A stretch of DNA of 42,984 nt from Vibrio ouci (GCF_004551525.1 NZ_SATR01000038.1:1-42984); one strand, 5' to 3'; counted from the stretch's first letter, positions 32,743-41,651 are shown. Numbers and translations are program-made. Notes: a model not told the origin generated them from the letters alone.

Positions 32743-33102
32743 TTAGTTAATACTTTCGAAAAAATCAGAACTTGCTGGGAAGTCTCCGGCAATATCAACT
32801 AACTGGCCGTTGCCATTGAAGTTGACGATAAGGTTCTTCTGGATCGAATCGTTGTGGCCTTCAGTGTGGTGATAAATGTAGTACCACGTATCTGGGTAGC
32901 CATTTTCGACCAACATAGGTGAGCCCATGACGTAACGAACTTGTTCTTTAGTCATGCCAAACTTCAACTGCTCTACAGCAGATTGCTCAACATAGTTACC
33001 TTGGTTGATATCAATACGATATACCAGCTTTTCTAGTAGGGAGCAGCCTGTCAACATTGTCATAGCGAGTGGTACTGCGATAAGCCACTTTTTCAATTGC
33101 AT
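32743..33102 (-). CDS. bamE: Outer-membrane assembly lipoprotein
   Basis: The protein has 119 residues. Lipobox MLTGC lies at residues 16-20 after a hydrophobic signal. The SmpA/OmlA fold is clear: YRIDINQGNYV, FGMTKEQVRYVMGSP, DTWYYIYHH, LIVNFNGNGQLVDI. It is a small subunit of the BAM complex that inserts beta-barrel proteins, anchored to the inner face of the outer membrane. Its neighbourhood next to recN and ratAB is conserved in gammaproteobacteria. Confidence 0.96.
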   Translation of the reverse strand: MQLKKWLIAVPLAMTMLTGCSLLEKLVYRIDINQGNYVEQSAVEQLKFGMTKEQVRYVMGSPMLVENGYPDTWYYIYHHTEGHNDSIQKNLIVNFNGNGQLVDIAGDFPASSDFFESIN

Positions 33103-33277
33103 ACTTAAATTCTTGTAACTGATAAATTCTCAAACTCAGCCGATAATAAACAAGCTAGGCGCTAAAGTAAAAAGCTGAACGTGTTTTGAATTGTTTCAGA
33201 CCATGATTTTTGAATTTGGTTGCAAAGTCGAGTCAAAATTCTTAAACAAAAGGAACTTTGACTCGATGTGTTGAAGA

Positions 33278-34942
33278 TTATGCAGCGATTAGGAGCTCTT
33301 TCGCATTGGCCAGTGTCGAATCGGTGATTTGGCTACCGCCGAGCAAGCGAGCTAACTCTGATACACGTTGTTCGTTATCTAGGCGGCGCATTTGTGTTTC
33401 GGTCTTGCCTGCTTTGGTTTGTTTCGCGACAAAGAGTTGTTGGTGACCACAGCCCGCAACTTGCGGTAAGTGGGTTACACACATTACTTGCGTTGATTCA
33501 CCTAGCTTACGTAGCATTTTACCGACGACTGCGGCTGTTGGGCCACTGATACCGACATCCACTTCATCGAAGATAAGACTTGGTGTGTCGACTTTTTGCG
33601 CGGTAATGACTTGTATTGCAAGAGAAATACGTGACAGCTCTCCGCCCGAAGCCACTTTAGCGATAGGCTGCATCGGTTGACCTGGGTTGGTTGAGACCAC
33701 AAAGCACACCGAGTCCATACCAAGTGGTGAAGGGTGTGTACCTTCATTGTTCACTTCAATACTAAACTGGGCTTTTTCCATACTCAGTTCATGCATACTT
33801 GCCGTAATAAGCTTATTGAGTTCTTTCGCGTAACGCAGACGAGACTTGTGTAGTTTCTCTGCTGCGGTTAGGAAGCTTTGGTATTTTGCCTCAACTTCTT
33901 GTTCTAGCTCTTCAAGTTTTTCATCAGAACAATCGAGCGCTTCAATCTGGCTGAGCAAGTCTTGATGGTGTTGGTATAGCTCGTCAGGCATAACGTGGTG
34001 CTTTCTTGCCATCGACATCACTTTAGAGAAACGCTCTTCAACATAAGCCATGCGCGCAGGGTCAACATCGATATTATCAAGGTAATTACGCAGCTCACTG
34101 TTGGCTTCTTCAAGCTGAATGATCGCTTCCGCCACCATATTTGGCAGCTCTGCGAGTTTTTCGTCGAGCTCCGCTAATTGAATTAGGGAGTGATTGGCTG
34201 TTTGCAAAATACCAAGCGCGTTAACTTCTTCACCTTCGTAAATAAGTTCGATCGCTTGTTGGCAAGTAGAGGCAAGCTCGCCGCTGTTGGATAGGCGTTT
34301 ATGTTCTTGTTCGAGTTCTTCATATTCGTCCTCTCCAAGTGATAGCTCGTTTAGCTCTTTGATTTGGTATTCAAGTAGCTGCTTTTGAGCCAAGTTTGCT
34401 GCGCTGTTTTCTTTTAGCTGCTTGAGGTTGTTATCTGCCTGTCGCCATGACTGGTAAGTGTTACGAGTGCTTTTTAACAGATTAGAATGCCCTGCGTATT
34501 GGTCAAGCATGGCCATTTGGTATTCGCTTTTCATCAATTGATGATGCGCATGCTGACCGTGGATATTGATCAGTAGCTGCCCTAAAGATTTAAGTTGAGA
34601 AAGGGGGACAGGGCTGCCATTGATGAATGCGCGAGAGCGACCTTCTTTGCTGATGATGCGGCGCAAAATACAGTCGCTACCATCCAGTAGGTCGTTGTCT
34701 TCTAACCAACGAGTGGCATTAATATTGTTCTCTAAAGAGAAAGCGGCACTGACTTCGGTTTTTTCTTCACCTTGTCGCACCATGCTGGCTTCCGCGCGCC
34801 CGCCTAAACATAAACCAAGAGCGTCAATGGCGATGGATTTACCCGCGCCTGTTTCACCCGTGATGGTCGTCATTCCTTTGGATAGCTCTAGCTGTAGAGA
34901 CTTAACAATTGCAAAATTATTAACACTTAGATGAGCCAGCAT
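33278..34942 (-). CDS. recN: DNA repair protein RecN
   Basis: The protein has 554 residues, full length. The SMC-like ATPase has Walker A GETGAGKS (about residues 29-36), two long coiled-coil halves (about 150-370), the signature KVASGGELSRISLA, and Walker B SLIFDEVDVGISG with the following CVTHLPQVA. RecN tethers DNA ends in double-strand break repair. Two LexA boxes stand just before the start, so it belongs to the SOS regulon, as in E. coli. Confidence 0.97.
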   Translation of the reverse strand: MLAHLSVNNFAIVKSLQLELSKGMTTITGETGAGKSIAIDALGLCLGGRAEASMVRQGEEKTEVSAAFSLENNINATRWLEDNDLLDGSDCILRRIISKEGRSRAFINGSPVPLSQLKSLGQLLINIHGQHAHHQLMKSEYQMAMLDQYAGHSNLLKSTRNTYQSWRQADNNLKQLKENSAANLAQKQLLEYQIKELNELSLGEDEYEELEQEHKRLSNSGELASTCQQAIELIYEGEEVNALGILQTANHSLIQLAELDEKLAELPNMVAEAIIQLEEANSELRNYLDNIDVDPARMAYVEERFSKVMSMARKHHVMPDELYQHHQDLLSQIEALDCSDEKLEELEQEVEAKYQSFLTAAEKLHKSRLRYAKELNKLITASMHELSMEKAQFSIEVNNEGTHPSPLGMDSVCFVVSTNPGQPMQPIAKVASGGELSRISLAIQVITAQKVDTPSLIFDEVDVGISGPTAAVVGKMLRKLGESTQVMCVTHLPQVAGCGHQQLFVAKQTKAGKTETQMRRLDNEQRVSELARLLGGSQITDSTLANAKELLIAA

Positions 34943-34968
34943 TTTGTTGTACCTGTTTAAATGAACAA

Positions 34969-34988
34969 TACTGTATATAAGATCAGTA
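34969..34988 (-). promoter_or_regulatory. LexA box 1 of recN
   Basis: TACTG (34969-34973) and CAGTA (34984-34988) enclose ten AT-rich bases. The half-sites are perfect for the gammaproteobacterial LexA operator. It lies 27 bases before the recN start. Confidence 0.92.
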
Positions 34989-34990
34989 TA

Positions 34991-35010
34991 TACTGTTTCT
35001 TTATACAGTA
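34991..35010 (-). promoter_or_regulatory. LexA box 2 of recN
   Basis: TACTG (34991-34995) and CAGTA (35006-35010) again have perfect half-sites, 22 bases from box 1 (two helical turns), allowing cooperative repression. Ten AT-rich inner bases. Confidence 0.92.
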
Positions 35011-35067
35011 AAGTGACAGGTGAAAATTTTTGTGAAGAGGATCTAAACCCTGCTGGGCGAGAGCACC

Positions 35068-35540
35068 GTCATTCCATAGAGCGACGAAGGAGTGAGTAGG
35101 GAATCTCTTAGCATTTTCGACTCGCTTTAAGGGATTCCCAACTCGGTCGAACCTCCCTCTCGGGAATGACAGCGAGAGTGTATTTAGAGTTGTCATTCCA
35201 TAGAGCGACGAAGGAGCGAGTAGGGAATCTCTTATGATTTTCGACTCGTTTTAAGGGATTCCCAACTCGGTCGTGCCTCCCTCTCGGGAATGACGGGGGA
35301 GTGTATTTCGGAGTGTCATTCCATAGAGCGACAAAGGAGGGAGTCGGGAATCTCTTATGATTTTCGACTCGCTTTAAGGGATTCCCAACTCGGTCGTGCC
35401 TCCCTCTCGGGAATGACGGGGGAGTGTATTTCGGAGTGTCATTCCATAGAGCGACAAAGGAGGGAGTCGGGAATCTCTTATGATTTTCGACTCGCTTTGA
35501 GGGATTCCCAACTCGGTCGTATCTCCCTCTCGGGAGTGAC
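35068..35540. repeat. Tandem array of four palindromic 103-bp units
   Basis: Units lie at 35068-35170, 35192-35294, 35315-35417 and 35438-35540. Each starts GTCATTCC and ends GAATGAC or GAGTGAC and can fold into one long hairpin. The repeat period is 123-124 bp. The spacers alternate: AGCGAGAGTG... between units 1/2 and after 4, GGGGGAGTGT... between 2/3 and 3/4. That indicates growth by block duplication. Each unit carries, in the place matching the end of the GIY-YIG gene, a short frame ending in TAA or TGA (FDSL-stop in units 1, 3 and 4, FDSF-stop in unit 2). Apparent ORFs across the array are repeat translations, not genes. Confidence 0.93.
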
Positions 35541-35561
35541 AGCGAGAGTGTATTTAGAGTT

Positions 35562-36020
35562 GTCATTCCATAGAGCGACGGAGGAGAGAGTAGGGAATCT
35601 CCAAAGGGTTGGCATCTTAGTTCTTTTTTCCAACTTATTCGTTAGACATCCAATCTATCATTGGTAACGCTAATGTTCGGATGGAGGAACTCGAATTGAA
35701 ACAACCTGCGGTATACATATTGGCCAACGAATCAGGTAGCTGCTTGTACATTGGTGTGACGAGCAATTTAAAAGCGCGGATATGGCAGCACAAAAATAGC
35801 AGTGTCGATGGATTTAGTAAGCGGTATAACATTGACCGTTTGGTCTACTATGAACTTTATCTTGATATCACAGACGCCATCAAGAGAGAGAAACAAATGA
35901 AAAAATGGAAGCGAGAATGGAAAGAGAGTTTAATCGCTGAAACGAATCTGAGTTGGGCCGACCTATACGACACTCTTTAAGAGATTCCTGACTCTGTCGT
36001 TCCTCCATCTCAGGAATGAC
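35562..36020 (+). mobile_element. GIY-YIG element bounded by split palindromic repeat
   Basis: The left half-repeat (35562-35602, GTCATTCC ... GGGAATCTCC) is the fifth unit of the array. The right half-repeat (35968-36020) matches the right half of unit 1 at 43 of 53 positions without gaps and ends GGAATGAC. Between them lies a GIY-YIG nuclease gene. The 459-bp element has the same termini as the 103-bp units. It looks like the autonomous parent of those units, or a unit that captured a nuclease gene. Confidence 0.75.
35696..35980 (+). CDS. GIY-YIG endonuclease inside the repeat element
   Basis: The protein has 94 residues from TTG at 35696. I prefer this to the ATG at 35681, because GGAGG (35683-35687) lies 8 bases before it and the family N-terminus is KQPAVYIL. 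The GIY-YIG core is intact: AVYILAN (GIY strand), LYIGVTSNLKARIWQHK (YIG strand, catalytic Arg), then RLVYYELY and the catalytic-type Glu in AIKREKQMKKWKREWK. It is the stand-alone URI-type domain, likely a DNA nuclease. Its final codons (YDTL, TAA) lie inside the right half-repeat. It is the only gene within the element. Confidence 0.88.
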   Translation: MKQPAVYILANESGSCLYIGVTSNLKARIWQHKNSSVDGFSKRYNIDRLVYYELYLDITDAIKREKQMKKWKREWKESLIAETNLSWADLYDTL

Positions 36021-36046
36021 AGGACAAATGAGCTTATCCTGTCATT
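36015..36046. terminator. Stem-loop between the GIY-YIG gene and nadK
   Basis: AATGACAGGA (36015-36024) pairs perfectly with TCCTGTCATT (36037-36046) around 12 bases. It partly overlaps the right end of the element. Position fits a terminator for the convergent nadK transcript, though no long T tract follows. Confidence 0.55.
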
Positions 36047-36059
36047 ATTCATCGAGTAC

Positions 36060-36944
36060 TTAAAACAACTTACTCGACCAGCCGAGCTTGTTACGCAGTA
36101 CGTGGTAGTAGCTGTAATCTTTCGGGTGGATCAGCTTGAGCACATTTGGGCTCTGGTAGATATGCACTTCATCGCCTGGTGACACAGGTAACGAAACCTG
36201 ACCGTCACAGCCAACTTCTTGCGTGCCGCGGTTATCTGGCGACACAATCAACTTAATATGGCGTTTGCTATCTACCACTAGCGGGCGGCTTGATAGCGTG
36301 TGCGGGAACATCGGCACCAATGAAATCGCATTCAGGCTAGGGGATAGAATAGGACCACCACCAGATAGTGAGTAAGCCGTCGAGCCGGTTGGCGTCGATA
36401 CGATCAATCCATCGGCACGCAGTGAAAACGCAAAGCTATCATCGATGTACACTTCGAACTCAATCATATGCGCGACTTGCCCTGGGTGAAGGACTGCTTC
36501 ATTTAATGCCGCGTTATGACTTTTTACTTGCCCATGGCGATGAACTTCCGCTTCAAGTAGAAAACGCTCTTCTTCAAAAAACTCACCTTCTAGCACTTTT
36601 TTGAGTGACGTTTGGAAGTCTTCAGGGTTGAGGTCGGTAAGGAAGCCAAGATTGCCGCGGTTGACACCGATAACCGAAATATCAAAGCGAGAAAGAACAC
36701 GAGCTGCGCCTAGCATATTGCCATCACCACCCACGACGATAGCAAGGTCGGCGCTGCGGCCCAATTGAATCAGACTGGCAAAGTCATCTTTTGGAATATC
36801 ATCTAAGATTTCGCTTAGGCGGTCGTCGATATAGACCTTATAACCTTCTGATCTCAGCCAAGTATAGAGCTCTCGATGAGTCGCAATAGCTTGCTGATCT
36901 CTTGGTTTTCCAATGATGGCGATCACTTGAAAAGGTTTTTTCAT
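36060..36944 (-). CDS. nadK: NAD kinase
   Basis: The protein has 294 residues, normal for bacterial NadK. It makes NADP from NAD and ATP. LAIVVGGDGNMLGAAR holds the GGDG catalytic motif (about residues 72-75), GVNRGNLGFLTDL the substrate loop, NEAVLHPG the NE/D motif, and DGLIVSTPTGSTAYSLSGGGPIL the second conserved block. All key residues are present. It is divergent from grpE, and 144 bases between them carry the grpE heat-shock promoter. Confidence 0.97.
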   Translation of the reverse strand: MKKPFQVIAIIGKPRDQQAIATHRELYTWLRSEGYKVYIDDRLSEILDDIPKDDFASLIQLGRSADLAIVVGGDGNMLGAARVLSRFDISVIGVNRGNLGFLTDLNPEDFQTSLKKVLEGEFFEEERFLLEAEVHRHGQVKSHNAALNEAVLHPGQVAHMIEFEVYIDDSFAFSLRADGLIVSTPTGSTAYSLSGGGPILSPSLNAISLVPMFPHTLSSRPLVVDSKRHIKLIVSPDNRGTQEVGCDGQVSLPVSPGDEVHIYQSPNVLKLIHPKDYSYYHVLRNKLGWSSKLF

Positions 36945-36965
36945 AGGTTTTACGTACCAAATAGG

Positions 36966-36994
36966 CTTGAATCGTCAATCTTCATCCCCATAAT
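36966..36994 (+). promoter_or_regulatory. Heat-shock (sigma-32) promoter of grpE
   Basis: CTTGAA (36966-36971) and CCCCATAAT (36986-36994), 14 bases apart, match the RpoH consensus (CTTGAAA, then CCCCATnT) closely. The grpE start is 95 bases downstream. Confidence 0.85.
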
Positions 36995-37088
36995 AATGGC
37001 AAGTTAGCTATTTATGCGAATTTTTGTGTATCTCAATACGATAAACGTGATGTATTGAGTACCAATAGATGTGAATTCTGGAGATATC

Positions 37089-37685
37089 ATGAGCAACGAA
37101 GAAAACAAAGTTACTGAAGAAGAGCTGGATCAAATCATCCAAGAGGCAGAGAAAGTAGAAGCTGCGGCTCAAGAAGCGGAAGCTGAGCTTGAGGAAGTTG
37201 GTGATGAGAAAGACGTTAAGATTGCTCAACTAGAAGCGGCTCTACTTTCAAGCGAAACGAAAGTAAAAGAGCAGCAAGACGGTGTGCTACGTGCAAAAGC
37301 TGAAGTAGAAAACATGCGTCGCCGTACTGAAACTGAAATTGATAAGGCGCGCAAATACGCTCTAAACAAGTTTTCAGAAGAGCTGTTGCCAGTTATTGAT
37401 AACCTTGAGCGTGCTATCCAAGCGGCAGACACTGAAAATGAAGCAGTAAAACCACTGCTTGAAGGTGTTGAACTGACGCACAAAACGTTTGTTGATACGG
37501 TTTCTAAGTTTGGTCTAAAAGAGATCAACCCAGAAGGTGAAGTATTCAACCCTGAACTGCACCAAGCGATGTCAATTCAAGAAAGCCCTGACCACGAGTC
37601 AAACACAGTTATGTTCGTTATGCAGAAAGGCTACGAGCTAAACGGTCGTGTAATTCGCCCAGCAATGGTTATGGTAGCTAAATAA
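37089..37685 (+). CDS. grpE: Nucleotide exchange factor GrpE
   Basis: The protein has 198 residues from the ATG at 37089, which has CTGGAG upstream; the frame opens slightly earlier at 37071 without a site. It begins with an acidic, Glu-rich helix, then the long dimer coiled coil (AKAEVENMRRRTETEIDKARKYALNKFSEELLPVIDNLERAI) and the C-terminal beta domain (INPEGEVFNPELHQAMS ... VMFVMQKGYELNGRVIRPAMVMVAK). It releases ADP from DnaK. It is separated from dnaK here by the symporter gene. Confidence 0.97.
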   Translation: MSNEENKVTEEELDQIIQEAEKVEAAAQEAEAELEEVGDEKDVKIAQLEAALLSSETKVKEQQDGVLRAKAEVENMRRRTETEIDKARKYALNKFSEELLPVIDNLERAIQAADTENEAVKPLLEGVELTHKTFVDTVSKFGLKEINPEGEVFNPELHQAMSIQESPDHESNTVMFVMQKGYELNGRVIRPAMVMVAK

Positions 37686-37707
37686 TTCTACTTAGATCTA
37701 AGTTTTG

Positions 37708-37738
37708 AAAAGAGAGTCCTACGGGGCTCTCTTTTTTT
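37708..37738 (+). terminator. Terminator after grpE
   Basis: AAAGAGAGTCC pairs with GGGCTCTCTTT (one wobble pair) around TACG, followed by T7. The remaining gap to 37965 is AT-rich leader of the symporter. Confidence 0.9.
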
Positions 37739-37965
37739 ATGTGCTAGAAAAAGACAAATAGAGCCAATATAAATGATTGATGTAGGGAATAATTTCGCTA
37801 CATAAGTTTAATATAAAATTTATTTCCAATGAGAAAGTTGTAACACTATCGTAAACAAAGTCTTTATTTTGTAACCTTTGTGTGTATTATGTGCGAACTC
37901 TGCCGAGAAAACTGGCGGAATTAACTATAAAACCATAAATAATAAACACAACATTCTGGAGATGA

Positions 37966-39240
37966 ATGATGGATAAATCGCTTTCAAGCAAGATATTTGT
38001 AGGCTTGTTTGCTGGTCTTCTGATCGGTACCGCAATTCAGTACTTGTTCAGTGGGATCGCTATCTTCGATACATACCTGTTAGGTGCTGCGGAAGGCGCT
38101 GGTGGTATGTTTGTATCTTTGATTAAGCTGCTAGTTGTTCCTTTGGTCTACGTATCTATCGTATGTGGTATCGTAGATCTGAAAGACATCACTGCATTTG
38201 GTCGTCTTGGTGGTAAAACCTTTGCTCTATACATTATTAACACCATCATCGCGATTACCGCTGCTCTAACTGTTGGTCTTATCTTCCAACCGGGTGCAGA
38301 CGCAAACCTAGCAGGTACGATTTCAGAAACCGTTAAGCTAACGACAACTGAAACACCTGACATTTTCTCACTAGTTGTGAACATCGTACCAAGCAACCCT
38401 GTACAGGCGTTTGCTAACGGTGACATGCTACAAATCATCTTTATGGCAATCCTGACAGGTCTTGCTATTCAAGCGCTTGATTCACGTGGTGGCCCAGCTA
38501 TCCGTACGTTCAAGATGGCTAACGAAATCATGATGAAGCTTGTTGGTCTAGTAATGAGCCTAGCGCCATTTGGTGTATTTGCGCTGATGATTCAACTAGG
38601 TGCAACGCTAGATGCAAACACGCTGATGTCTGTAGCAGGCTACGTAGCGCTAGTAGTATCAATGCTGGTTTTCTGGATCTTCGTTTTCTACCCAACAGCG
38701 GTAGGTATTGCGACTGGTACTTCTCCAAAGACGTTCCTGCGTGCAACACGTGAGCAGATCCTATTCTCGCTATCAACAGCAAGCTCGAACGCGACTATCC
38801 CTGTAACAATGCGTACTTTGACTGAGAAGCTGCAAGTTTCTAAGTCAGTGGCAGGCTTTGGTGTACCACTAGGTGCAACCATGAACATGTCTGGTGTATC
38901 TATCTACATCGCACTAGCAACTATCTTCGTGGCAAACGCATTTGGTCAGCCTATCAACACTGCTGACGTATTCACTCTAGGTCTAACTATCCTTCTGCTA
39001 TCAATTGGCGCAGGTGGTGTACCAGGCGGCGGCGTGGTAATGGTTGGTGTTCTTCTTCACCAATTAGGTCTTCCACCAGAAGGTCTTGCAATCATCGCAG
39101 CGGTAGACCGTATTAACGATATGTTCTGTACTTCTTCTAACGTAGTTGGTGACACAGCGGTAAACACTATCGTTGCGAAAACTGAAGGCGAAATTGGTAA
39201 AGAAGAAGTGGAAGTAGAAGCGAAGCCAGTACAAGCTTAA
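37966..39240 (+). CDS. Dicarboxylate/amino acid:cation symporter (DAACS family)
   Basis: The protein has 424 residues with eight TM segments and two re-entrant loops expected of the GltPh/DctA fold. The serine-rich tip SLSTASSNATIPVTM (HP1), the GATMNMSG motif in TM7 (PLGATMNMSGVSIY), GAGGVPGGGVVM (HP2) and AAVDRINDMFCTSSNVVGD in TM8 are all present. It takes up aspartate, glutamate or C4-dicarboxylates with Na+ or H+. The exact substrate is open. CTGGAG precedes ATG; ATG ATG leaves a one-codon ambiguity (37966 or 37969). Confidence 0.94.
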   Translation: MMDKSLSSKIFVGLFAGLLIGTAIQYLFSGIAIFDTYLLGAAEGAGGMFVSLIKLLVVPLVYVSIVCGIVDLKDITAFGRLGGKTFALYIINTIIAITAALTVGLIFQPGADANLAGTISETVKLTTTETPDIFSLVVNIVPSNPVQAFANGDMLQIIFMAILTGLAIQALDSRGGPAIRTFKMANEIMMKLVGLVMSLAPFGVFALMIQLGATLDANTLMSVAGYVALVVSMLVFWIFVFYPTAVGIATGTSPKTFLRATREQILFSLSTASSNATIPVTMRTLTEKLQVSKSVAGFGVPLGATMNMSGVSIYIALATIFVANAFGQPINTADVFTLGLTILLLSIGAGGVPGGGVVMVGVLLHQLGLPPEGLAIIAAVDRINDMFCTSSNVVGDTAVNTIVAKTEGEIGKEEVEVEAKPVQA

Positions 39241-39261
39241 TCTTCAAAGTTCCTAAACATT

Positions 39262-39291
39262 AAAAGCGAGCCTTAGGGTTCGCTTTTTTTT
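39262..39291 (+). terminator. Terminator after the symporter gene
   Basis: AAGCGAGCC pairs with GGTTCGCTT (one wobble) around a short TTAG loop, followed by T8. It separates the symporter from dnaK transcription. Confidence 0.92.
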
Positions 39292-39311
39292 CATTTTTTT
39301 TCAATCTTTCC

Positions 39312-39340
39312 CTTGAAAAGCCATTTGCCGCCCTTATCTA
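39312..39340 (+). promoter_or_regulatory. Heat-shock (sigma-32) promoter of dnaK
   Basis: CTTGAA (39312-39317) is followed, after 13 bases, by CCCTTATCTA (39331-39340), a fair match to the RpoH -10. It lies about 125 bases before dnaK. Confidence 0.75.
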
Positions 39341-39463
39341 TGTGGCATACGAGAAGCAAACATCCATATTTTTGTTTGTGAGCAAGGGTTGAAACCCGAT
39401 TCTCCATCCCCCACATAGGGGATATAGCAAAACGAAAATAGAAAATTATTCGGAGATAGCCTG

Positions 39464-41383
39464 ATGGGTAAAATCATTGGTATTGACTTAGGTACTACTA
39501 ACTCATGTGTTGCTGTACTAGACGGCGACAAACCACGTGTAATCGAGAACGCAGAAGGTGAGCGTACAACGGCATCTGTTGTTGCTTACACAGACGGCGA
39601 AACGCTAGTAGGCCAACCAGCTAAACGTCAAGCGGTTACTAACCCAACAAACACGCTATTTGCAATTAAGCGTCTTATTGGTCGTCGCTTTGAAGACGAA
39701 GAAGTTCAGCGCGACATCGAAATCATGCCTTACAAAATCGTTAAGGCTGACAACGGTGACGCTTGGGTAGAAGCACAAGGCCAAAAAATGGCAGCTCCTC
39801 AAGTTTCAGCTGAAATCCTGAAGAAAATGAAGAAAACAGCTGAAGACTTCCTTGGTGAGGAAGTAACTGGCGCTGTTGTTACTGTACCTGCTTACTTCAA
39901 CGATGCTCAGCGTCAAGCAACTAAAGATGCTGGCCGTATCGCAGGTCTAGATGTTAAACGTATCATCAATGAACCAACGGCTGCTGCACTAGCATACGGC
40001 CTAGACAAGCAAGGCGGCGATCGCACTATCGCGGTATACGACCTTGGTGGTGGTACATTCGATATCTCAATCATCGAAATCGACGAAGTTGAAGGCGAGA
40101 AGACTTTCGAAGTACTAGCAACTAACGGTGACACTCACCTTGGTGGTGAAGATTTCGATAACCGCATGATCAACTACCTAGTAGAAGAGTTTAAGAAAGA
40201 GCAAGGCATCGATCTTAAGACTGATCCACTAGCAATGCAGCGTGTTAAAGAAGCAGCAGAAAAAGCGAAAATCGAGCTTTCTTCTACTTCTCAAACTGAC
40301 GTAAACCTACCTTACGTTACTGCGGATGCAACTGGTCCTAAGCACATGAACGTTAAAGTGACTCGTGCGAAACTAGAGTCTCTAGTTGAAGACCTAGTTC
40401 AACGTTCTCTTGAGCCACTAAAAGTTGCTCTAGCTGACGCTGACCTATCTGTAGGCGACATCACTGACGTTATCCTAGTAGGTGGTCAGACTCGTATGCC
40501 TATGGTTCAAGCTAAAGTTGCTGAGTTCTTCGGTAAAGAAGCTCGCCGTGACGTGAACCCTGACGAAGCAGTAGCAATGGGTGCTGCAGTTCAAGGTGGT
40601 GTACTAGCTGGTGACGTTAAAGACGTACTTCTACTAGACGTTACTCCTCTATCTTTCGGTATCGAAACGATGGGCGGCGTAATGACTAAGCTAATCGAGA
40701 AGAACACAACTATCCCTACTAAAGCGGACCAAGTGTTCTCTACAGCTGAAGACAACCAGAGCGCGGTAACTATCCACGTACTACAAGGTGAGCGTAAGCA
40801 AGCGACTTACAACAAGTCTCTTGGTCAGTTCAACCTAGAAGGTATTCAGCCAGCACCACGTGGCATGCCACAAATCGAAGTAACTTTCGACCTAGATGCT
40901 GACGGTATCCTAAACGTATCTGCGAAAGATAAAGCGACTGGTAAAGAGCAGAAGATCACTATCCAAGCTTCTGGCGGTCTATCAGACGAAGAAATCGAGA
41001 AAATGGTACAAGAAGCAGAAGCTAACAAAGAAGCGGACAAGAAGTTCGAAGAGTTAGTCACTGCACGTAACCAAGCTGACCAAATGATTCACGGTACTCG
41101 TAAGCAAATCGAAGAAGCGGGCGAAGCTCTTCCAGCTGACGAGAAAGAGAAGATTGAAGCAGCTATCACTGAGCTAGAAGAAGCTCGTAAGGGTGAAGAC
41201 AAAGAAGCGATCGACGCTAAAGTTCAAGCTCTTATGGCAGCAGCTCAGAAGCTAATGGAAATCGCTCAGCAGCAAGCTCAAGCTCAGCAAGCACAAGGTG
41301 CTGACGCTGGTGCACAGCAACAGTCTCAAGATGATGACGTTGTTGACGCAGAGTTTGAAGAAGTTAAAGAAGACAAGAAGTAA
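39464..41383 (+). CDS. dnaK: Chaperone DnaK (Hsp70)
   Basis: The protein has 639 residues. GKIIGIDLGTTNSCVAVLDG starts the ATPase domain, with phosphate loops IAVYDLGGGTFDISIIEI and VILVGGQTRMPMVQ. The linker DVLLLDVTPLSFGIET leads to the peptide-binding domain, followed by a helical lid and a Gln/Ala-rich tail ending DDDVVDAEFEEVKEDKK, as in gammaproteobacteria. It folds nascent and stress-damaged proteins with DnaJ and GrpE. Codon use is strongly biased, as expected for a highly expressed gene. Confidence 0.99.
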   Translation: MGKIIGIDLGTTNSCVAVLDGDKPRVIENAEGERTTASVVAYTDGETLVGQPAKRQAVTNPTNTLFAIKRLIGRRFEDEEVQRDIEIMPYKIVKADNGDAWVEAQGQKMAAPQVSAEILKKMKKTAEDFLGEEVTGAVVTVPAYFNDAQRQATKDAGRIAGLDVKRIINEPTAAALAYGLDKQGGDRTIAVYDLGGGTFDISIIEIDEVEGEKTFEVLATNGDTHLGGEDFDNRMINYLVEEFKKEQGIDLKTDPLAMQRVKEAAEKAKIELSSTSQTDVNLPYVTADATGPKHMNVKVTRAKLESLVEDLVQRSLEPLKVALADADLSVGDITDVILVGGQTRMPMVQAKVAEFFGKEARRDVNPDEAVAMGAAVQGGVLAGDVKDVLLLDVTPLSFGIETMGGVMTKLIEKNTTIPTKADQVFSTAEDNQSAVTIHVLQGERKQATYNKSLGQFNLEGIQPAPRGMPQIEVTFDLDADGILNVSAKDKATGKEQKITIQASGGLSDEEIEKMVQEAEANKEADKKFEELVTARNQADQMIHGTRKQIEEAGEALPADEKEKIEAAITELEEARKGEDKEAIDAKVQALMAAAQKLMEIAQQQAQAQQAQGADAGAQQQSQDDDVVDAEFEEVKEDKK

Positions 41384-41494
41384 TTTCTTCACAGAGTGAC
41401 TTGATTTCGTTGTCGGAAGTGCTCATTTATACTTATAAATTCCGCGCTTCCTCCTAGAACTCAAGTCATCTGTTTTGAAATTGGTCCTGACTTA

Positions 41495-41528
41495 ATGCGG
41501 GCGTTTGGGGAAACTCATACGCCCGTAT
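41495..41528 (+). promoter_or_regulatory. Hairpin between dnaK and dnaJ
   Basis: ATGCGGGCGT (41495-41504) and ACGCCCGTAT (41519-41528) form a 10-bp stem with one mismatch around 14 bases. A weak T-rich run follows. It may partly terminate transcription or protect the upstream dnaK mRNA, lowering dnaJ relative to dnaK. No separate gene is seen in 41384-41651. Confidence 0.5.
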
Positions 41529-41651
41529 GTTTGTAATTATCTGTCCTTCCAGATAAGCACTTTTGTTTAAAGCCTTTATCTAGAATGATACAAACACCAA
41601 GCGGTGGTCGACTAACCCACTGTTTGCAGTACTACATTGGTGACGAAGAAC

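Noticed and set aside
35068..35602. Regularly spaced repeats suggesting a CRISPR array
   Set aside because: Units are 103 bp and palindromic, spacers are about 20 bp and repeated among themselves, and no cas genes are present.
34957..35667. Long ORFs on both strands across the palindromic array (repeated TLSLSFPRGR- and ECHSIERQRRESG-like peptides)
   Set aside because: They are translations of the repeat units. Their periodicity equals the DNA repeat period and there are no start signals.
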